From assembly GCF_020379485.1 (NCBI RefSeq), contig NC_063444.1, forward strand, positions 8,752,652-8,816,651: DNA of 64,000 nt, written 5' to 3'. Positions 57,983-64,000 of this stretch are shown piece by piece; positions within the stretch are counted from its first letter, which is position 1, and every line of letters starts with the position of its first letter. The position numbers and the translations under genes were made by a program. The DNA is from Brassica napus (taxonomy: Eukaryota > Streptophyta > Magnoliopsida > Brassicales > Brassicaceae). The notes under the pieces were generated by a model, which ran no database searches, was not told where the DNA came from, and saw nothing but the letters and a program-made list of their open reading frames with translations.

Positions 57983-58546
57983 ATCCAGTGATTATATATA
58001 TATGAGTTAACTATTTTTGTAATGTTCTATGTGTTTTATTGAGGCGTTTTAGAAATGTGATGGTTTGGTGATATGAGGGGGTTAGGAACTTAGAGCACCC
58101 CAATGGGGGTTCTAGCCAAAAGGGCAAAAATTTCTTAAAATACATATATATGTATGTATATATTTATATTAATGTTTAATTTTAGATTTCTAAAAACTAT
58201 GAGAAACTCAATCGAAAGTATCTAAAGTTAGATAATTGTGTTTTAATAATATTCGTGACATATGAAAAATTATATTTTTATATCAAAAAATATTTATCAA
58301 GATAATTGTGTCTTAATAATATTAAATTTTATTATTATTTTGACGAAAATAGATGTTATTATTGATAAGTAATTTCTTATAACATTAAATCAGGTACTAT
58401 ATCCTATGTTTGGAAGAAGAAGATTCTCTTAAAAAGATATATATATGTTTACCAGCTATATGTTATGTATTTAGTTGCTTCTGAACTTTTTGAAGGTTTC
58501 TGTCCATGTTTTAATAAAACAATATGACAAAAAATGAAGTAATACA
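57983..58546. other. BAM3 3' flank
   Basis: The 3'UTR, then at about 58082 TTAGGAACTTAGAGCACCCC, similar to the start of the tandem MITE at 1204. No gene is seen. Ends of this element were not resolved. Confidence 0.4.
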
Positions 58547-58551
58547 AAATC

Positions 58552-58808
58552 TGTTATGAATCATGAAGTGGATGGTCTATAACCTTGACCATACAAGTTC
58601 AAGACTAGAGTCTATTGGGGGTTTACATCCAGCCACATGGAAGACCCATTCAACTTTAGTCTTTATGAGTTTGACCATGTCATTATGTAGAGTATCTTTG
58701 TAATCAATTCTTTCTTTGACTCCACCTTGTATGAACCACTATATATAATGGTGTAAGCAATAAGAAATATACAACACATTCTCACAAATATTCTCTCAAA
58801 TCTTAACA
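58552..58808 (+). repeat. 5' LTR of copia-3
   Basis: It starts TGTTATGAATCATGAAG and ends AATCTTAACA; a TATATATAATGG promoter-like box is at about 58739. The preceding five bases are AAATC. The partner LTR is outside the window, so identity cannot be measured. Confidence 0.75.
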
Positions 58809-60910
58809 CGTTATCAGCACGAGACTCTCTCCACCTGAGCAATCCCATCCGCCGGCGATCATCTCTTTTCCGGCCATCTCTTCCGACCCTCAGCCTTGCT
58901 CCGCCGGCCAAGTCTATCCCTCTCACGGTTTTCCGGCCAGCTCCTCCACCTCTCTCTCAACCACCTCAATCCGCGGATCACTCCCTCTCTCTCACGGTGG
59001 TCCATTCAGAATCCTTGTGGTGTAAAAGGTAAACTAATCAAAACCTAAAGATCTAAGAACATCATATATCTGAATCTTGGATCTATATGAATCCTAAAAC
59101 TTATAAAAATCTATAGATCTAAAATTATCTCAAATATTAATCTTGAATCTAAGATCTATATGAATTTTGATTCTAAAATTATTTGAATCCTAAAAACTTA
59201 TAAATCTCTAAAGATCTAAGTATCTCTAAACTTATAAAACTTATTAATCATCTAAAGATCTATATGAATCTTGATTCTAAGAACTATTTGAATCATAAAA
59301 AATATTAGAGAAAATCATAAAATCATAAGCCTTTAAATCGGCTCTCCCTTTTTCTCCTATTTGATCTGACCTTAAATCTGGATTGTCTAAAGGATCAAAA
59401 CCCATAATCAAACCCTTTGATCATCCGCATCACCAGCTATTCTAGCAGGATGAATAAGCCGGCCATCAAAAACCTCACCATCAAAATCCTTAAATCTAAA
59501 TATGTATCTTGATGGCCATTATACATATCAATCCCCTAAATCCTTTTTGCTTGGTTTTCTCAACCAGCAAATCTAAAATTCAAAACAATCAAAAACATCA
59601 TGAGCCATATTCGGCCAGATTCTTTGAAAATCAGTCAAACCAAATAAAATCGAAATAAATCCTAATCAATGCATATCTTTGACCATTGATGTTTGTTTTT
59701 GTAACTGATAAAATTTTAAAAACTTTTCTGATTTTATAAATGCATATTTAATTTTTATAAATGCATATTTGATTTTAATAAATGCATATCTTTGACTAGG
59801 TAGTATTTTAAATATTATAACCTATAGTCTTGATTTAAATTAATATGTCATAAGATAAAATAAATTTTGGTTTGATATCATTTGATCACATTATTGTTTG
59901 TCAAAATTTATCTATATCTTAACCGGCCTTGAAATCGGTTCATTATAGTTTGAACAAATGATATAAATTTATCTTGATCTAATACTAACCTTAAAACCGG
60001 ATTTTGTGATGATTAAATCATATACTGAACATTGATCACATAGTTGCTTGTTAAATTAATCTTGATCTAAAACCATCTTTGAAGACTGATTTTGTGATGA
60101 TTGAATTATATACTGATCTTATATGCATACCTGATAGCATCTATTAGATTAGTAAATCATTAGATCAAACTTGGATTATTTTGAACCAACCTTTTTCCAT
60201 GCATCCGATTGTCATTTTGTTAAAACCGATCATGTATGCTTGCATATCATTGACTATTCTGATCATGGTGCATTTAAATTAAAATTTAATTGATTCATAT
60301 TGCTTGCATCTAATTGATTCATATTGCTTGCATCTAATTAGATTAAATCGGTTATTGTTTAAACTAAGCATGTTTGCTTTAATTGAAATAATAAACCTGC
60401 CTTGAAACCAAATTGATTAAAAATCTAATTGAATTTGGTTTAGACACATCCTGAAAATTATAATTGTTCCTTGTCTTTGTTTACCCTGTAGAGGGGAGGA
60501 AGGAATCAGTTTTATTTTATGCTCTTTAAAAACCAAATATCCTCATGCATTAGGAATCACATATAGATTTTTAAGTCCAATGCTTAGTTCTGAACATGCA
60601 TTCAACTATTTCTTGATCCATGCATTTGCTTGATTTCATCCATCTTGCTTGATCTCATTTAATAAAATGATGATTGATCCTTATTCAAATTCTAAAGGGC
60701 CTTAATACCCTATATATATAATCAATCAAATTTGAATTATAATTAAAAGGATTACTAGATGCAATGATCAATTGATCATTCTCATACTAAGATTGCTTAA
60801 GCAAATAGATTATATGATTTGGGGGAAAGCCTTATTGAAATCATATACATTGATTTATTCTATTGCTTACATAGAATTCTGAGTGCTTGAATTACTCATT
60901 AAATATTCAG
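58809..60910 (+). repeat. Copia-3 leader with short tandem repeats
   Basis: After the primer-binding site the leader is built from degenerate tandem words: AGATCTA/TATGAATCTTGATTCTA units at 59040-59300; three units with ATAAATGCATAT at 59739-59797; two copies of about 110 bp containing TTTTGTGATGATTRAAT at about 59960-60120; and a perfect 24-bp doublet, TAATTGATTCATATTGCTTG plus CATC, at 60287-60334. It ends in AAATATTCAG directly before the gag ATG, a 3' splice-like site as in copia-1. No small ORF comparable to that of copia-1 was found. Confidence 0.65.
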
Positions 60911-61567
60911 ATGTCGAGATTTGAACCCTCAGATTACTTTGCCCTAAATCTCTCTGGAGATAATTACCTAGAATGGGTAAAGAATACTTTTGTTGCCCTG
61001 AGATCCAGAGGACTCGGACAATGCATCAATGAGTACAATGATATCATTGACAGTGAAAGGCATAGAGCTATAACGATTATTCGTTATCATCTCACTGAGG
61101 AATTAAGAGACGTGTATCTCCATGTTGAGGATCCTTGTGACCTTTGGTTACAGTTAAGGAAAAGGTTCAAACCGGTATCGTGGCAAAAGGCCAACCATGA
61201 ATGGGAGATCCTCAGATTCCAGGATTTTGAATCCGTGGACAAATATAATTCTGCTCTGATGGATATTGCTTATAGTCTTGAACTATGTGGTGAAAGGATA
61301 ACACATTATTCTTTATTATATAAGACCTACTCCACATTCCATCCAAAGGATGTGCTGTTGCTACACACGGCTAAGAAGTTCACCACTTATAATGACCTTT
61401 TGTCATATCTTTTGGCTTCTGAACAAAGAAAGCAGAAAATCAAAGATACCATCAACAGATTTGACAAGCTTCAGAAAAGATACATTGAGCTAAAGAATAA
61501 TGAGATGAGGCCTCCTATAGCTGATGAAGCTGAAGTTGAGCGCCATATGGCAACACATGCATTGTGA
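60911..61567 (+). CDS. Copia-3 Gag-like protein
   Basis: ATG at 60911, TGA at 61565-61567, 218 aa. MSRFEPSDYFALNLSGDNYL opens the DUF4219/UBN2-type Gag fold; IRYHLTEELRDVYLHVEDP and HEWEILRFQDFESVDKYNSA follow, collinear with copia-1 Gag. It ends before the basic/zinc-knuckle region (last residues H-M-A-T-H-A-L), so it lacks the nucleic-acid-binding tail. Whether this short form assembles is unknown. Confidence 0.8.
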   Translation: MSRFEPSDYFALNLSGDNYLEWVKNTFVALRSRGLGQCINEYNDIIDSERHRAITIIRYHLTEELRDVYLHVEDPCDLWLQLRKRFKPVSWQKANHEWEILRFQDFESVDKYNSALMDIAYSLELCGERITHYSLLYKTYSTFHPKDVLLLHTAKKFTTYNDLLSYLLASEQRKQKIKDTINRFDKLQKRYIELKNNEMRPPIADEAEVERHMATHAL

Positions 61568-63272
61568 AGGCCATATTATATAATTGTCTTTTGACATTCT
61601 CATTTTCATGTTTCCTGAGTTTATGTTTCATGAATTGCTTTGATACTTTGCTTTATACACGACTTCATTAATAAAATGAATTACTTTGAGTTCATCATTA
61701 TCTTATTCAAACTGTTGTTTGATAAGAAACTATATCTATATGCCTTTATTGTGCCAAGATAAATATGATTGAGGATTAATACCCCAACTCACTTTTCCAA
61801 AGAGTTCAAAGAAGCCTTTGACAAATGGCACGACATGCTCTGCCATCCAGGCTCAGTTATAAAATACTCTTGAACTCAACTGGACATTCCTTGAAAGAAA
61901 GGAAAAGAAGCTCGACCAAGGCTTTGCCTAAATGGCATTATATTCACCCTATAAGGTCCATTGAATTAAGAAGAAAAAATGGTTTCCAACAATGGACAAA
62001 AGGGAATAAGAGTACCTAAATTAAAATCGCCTAAGTGGTCGAGACTACATTCTCTATTGATCTAGTGATCAATATGATATTAGGCAAATAGCCAGGGCAA
62101 TCATGTTTGATTAACCCACGAAATTTATCACTTAGATGGCATTACCATACTTAGCCATTCGGATTATGATGCAAATATTTAAAAGGGCACAAATGTTATC
62201 CCATAAGATCTCACGTGTGTGCAATATATCTATGCACAAGGGAATTTATTGTCCCAAGCACCACGAATTTGAGTATGTTCATGAGGGGGAGTGAGGACAA
62301 ATCCCATGATACATGACCATACTAAAATCCGTGAAACATGGTCCACAACCATATTACATATTGGTTGAATTTGATATAAAGACCATTACCTATAAGGTTC
62401 AAATTCTAAAAGTCCATATGCTTGGGGACACCATGAGTTATAAAAGAATGAACCTGCATCAGGCCATAGTAATTATATCAGGCCATATAAGTGATCATAG
62501 ATATTCCCACCTCAGACTGATACGGGTCATGAGTCCAGACATATATCATCTTAAGATATTATGAAAGAATCCACCACAAATATATGTGCCATCTAAGATC
62601 ATGTGATCTTAGAATCTCATAAAGATGATTGAGAATATATGTTGGATATATATTATGAATATACTTTCTCCATAAGTTTAAAAGAGACCTTGAGCCAAAA
62701 TGGGTGATCTAATTATAGGCTAAGGAACAAGGATTACATAAGGTTTATGAATCCGAATATCCAACAATGAAAGGAGAAAAGTAATAAGTTGGTATAAAGA
62801 ATGATAAAGAATGGTATCTACCATATGGTATCAACCATCAATGTCTTGGCAAAGATCCTCGGACTAGAAAATAATTTATAGACGTCCATATGCTACAATG
62901 ATAGCAAAATAAAATGCCAGACACATTGACCGAGATAAAGAATGACTATGTCATCCCACCTTAGCACCACACGGTTTTGATGTCTTAAAGACACAACCAA
63001 GTTGCTACAAAGTCTATATAAGATAGACCAAATAAATGTTCCAAATAAAGTTCCATAAATTCTAAGGAACCTCGGAAAGAAAGAAAGATGCATGAGATAA
63101 AATCCGAGTTTTATTAAAAGAAACCATTCCAGACATTGAGATATAAGGTTTGCCAGCTGAACAACTAGGTACCATACCATATAGCTTGGGACGCCAAGTT
63201 ATAAGGTTATTAAGGTTCTAGATAATGAAATCTCAAATTGATTTATACCATGTCTGGAACTAAAAAGGAACT

Positions 63273-63330
<58 letters not shown>

Positions 63331-64000
63331 CGACACATACATTCATAGAAAATGCGCAAGTATGTAGCACATGAATACAAAGATATGTATCGAGGATCAT
63401 AAACCCACACAAGAGTACTCATAATGAATAATGAAAGAAACGTGGGGTTTAAAGTGATATATAAAAGGCGTATTGTATTGGCCATGAATATGTAAACGCC
63501 ATATGATGTCCAGTGAATATATAAATCCTGAAAGAAGGATAAATCGTGAGACAGACCGGGAAAGGTCTATATAATCCAATGTGGTGGATACTACTACATA
63601 TTTCACTACATATGATGTCTGGAAGAAATTCAAAAGATGTAGTATGCTATATATGACTCACTGGATGATGATGATAATATTATTGGTACCAAAAGGTTTA
63701 CCAAACGGTATTGAGCTCAGAATCAAAAGATGAGAAAAGAAGTTCTCTTGAACAGCATTTTCCTAAAGTTGTTCATGGACTGAATTAAATTACTACATGT
63801 AAGCAAGTGAAGAGTTCTATAAGAACAATTCAAATCAGTCCATAGAGGAATTTTAAATTCCTTGTGTTTTATACTAACCAGCCTAAGATAGGTTAAATGG
63901 TTATTCATTAAACCTTAGAAAAGGTTATAGACCATCACCACAAATTAGCCAAATTTTGGTAATACTTATGGTTGGTCGAATTCTCAGCATGAACCAACCA
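61568..64000 (+). other. Decayed interior of copia-3
   Basis: No long open frame. GAGGGGGAGTGAGG at about 62284 resembles a polypurine tract but no LTR follows. No pol motif is readable in a single frame. Confidence 0.5.
63280..63326. repeat. (AT)n microsatellite in copia-3
   Basis: A perfect AT tract of about 47 bp. Confidence 0.9.

Larger units (their letters stand above)
58552..64000 (+). mobile_element. Copia-3: Ty1/copia element, 3'-partial in window
   Basis: A 5' LTR (58552-58808) is followed by the CGTTATCAGCACGA primer-binding site, a 2.1-kb repeat-rich leader, a gag frame (60911-61567) and at least 2.4 kb of decayed interior. No 3' LTR appears before the window ends. The short gag without zinc knuckle and the missing pol point to a non-autonomous element. 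Confidence 0.8.

Overview
The window is plant nuclear DNA from a crucifer (Brassicaceae). The order of recognisable host genes matches what I recall of Arabidopsis thaliana chromosome 4 around At4g20170-At4g20270: the last exon of a GALS3-like galactan synthase (139-484, +), an At4g20190-like unknown protein (3272-4453, -), a CYP71A-type P450 (remnants 5276-10384, -), a terpene synthase (11435-19269, -), the DREPP/PCAP1 membrane-associated protein (34914-38166, +) and the receptor kinase BAM3 (54726-57982, +). Genes that Arabidopsis packs into a few tens of kb are spread out here by transposons, which suggests a larger genome such as Brassica or Raphanus. I cannot fix the species, and all comparisons with Arabidopsis are from memory, not from a search.

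Left third (1-22 kb): GALS3 and the unknown gene look ordinary. The P450 is destroyed: it is cut in two by about 4.5 kb of stacked insertions (a Mutator-like MITE inside another candidate element, a 5'-truncated LINE with a 17-bp target duplication, and a CpG-rich fold-back element), and its second piece ends at a solo LTR. The terpene synthase keeps seven exons that join in frame into 556 codons. It has one nonsense codon at position 52, a 5.16-kb Ty3/gypsy element in intron 1 (TSD CATTG, nearly identical LTRs) and a gene-fragment-carrying Helitron 59 bp upstream of its TATA box. A P450/terpene synthase pair, the usual unit of terpenoid metabolism, is therefore being lost here.

Middle (22-34 kb): AT-rich DNA without a gene I can defend. 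It holds a Stowaway MITE, a solo LTR with a CAAAT duplication, a LINE RNase H remnant and several low-complexity or inverted repeat patches. PCAP1 follows. It is intact in four coding exons (237 aa) but carries a 1.55-kb Helitron in intron 3.

Right half (38-64 kb): three Ty1/copia elements. Copia-1 (38532-44625) has identical 242-bp LTRs and TSD GTTAT, so it is a very recent insertion. It has separate gag and pol frames, each preceded by a 3'-splice-like site, and a leader carrying a GC-rich repeat array, an internal TATA-like box and a small two-segment hydrophobic ORF. Copia-2 (45496-49835, -) lacks gag, and the leader joins pol where copia-1 has its pol acceptor. BAM3 is complete (967 aa, kinase motifs intact) but appears one leucine-rich repeat shorter than the Arabidopsis protein. 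Copia-3 starts at 58552 and runs off the window with a gag frame and a decayed interior.

The best candidates for something undescribed are the copia-1 leader ORF with its own TATA-like box, the gag-less copia-2 as a possible product of a spliced RNA, and the terpene synthase whose nonsense codon is followed two codons later by an in-frame ATG.
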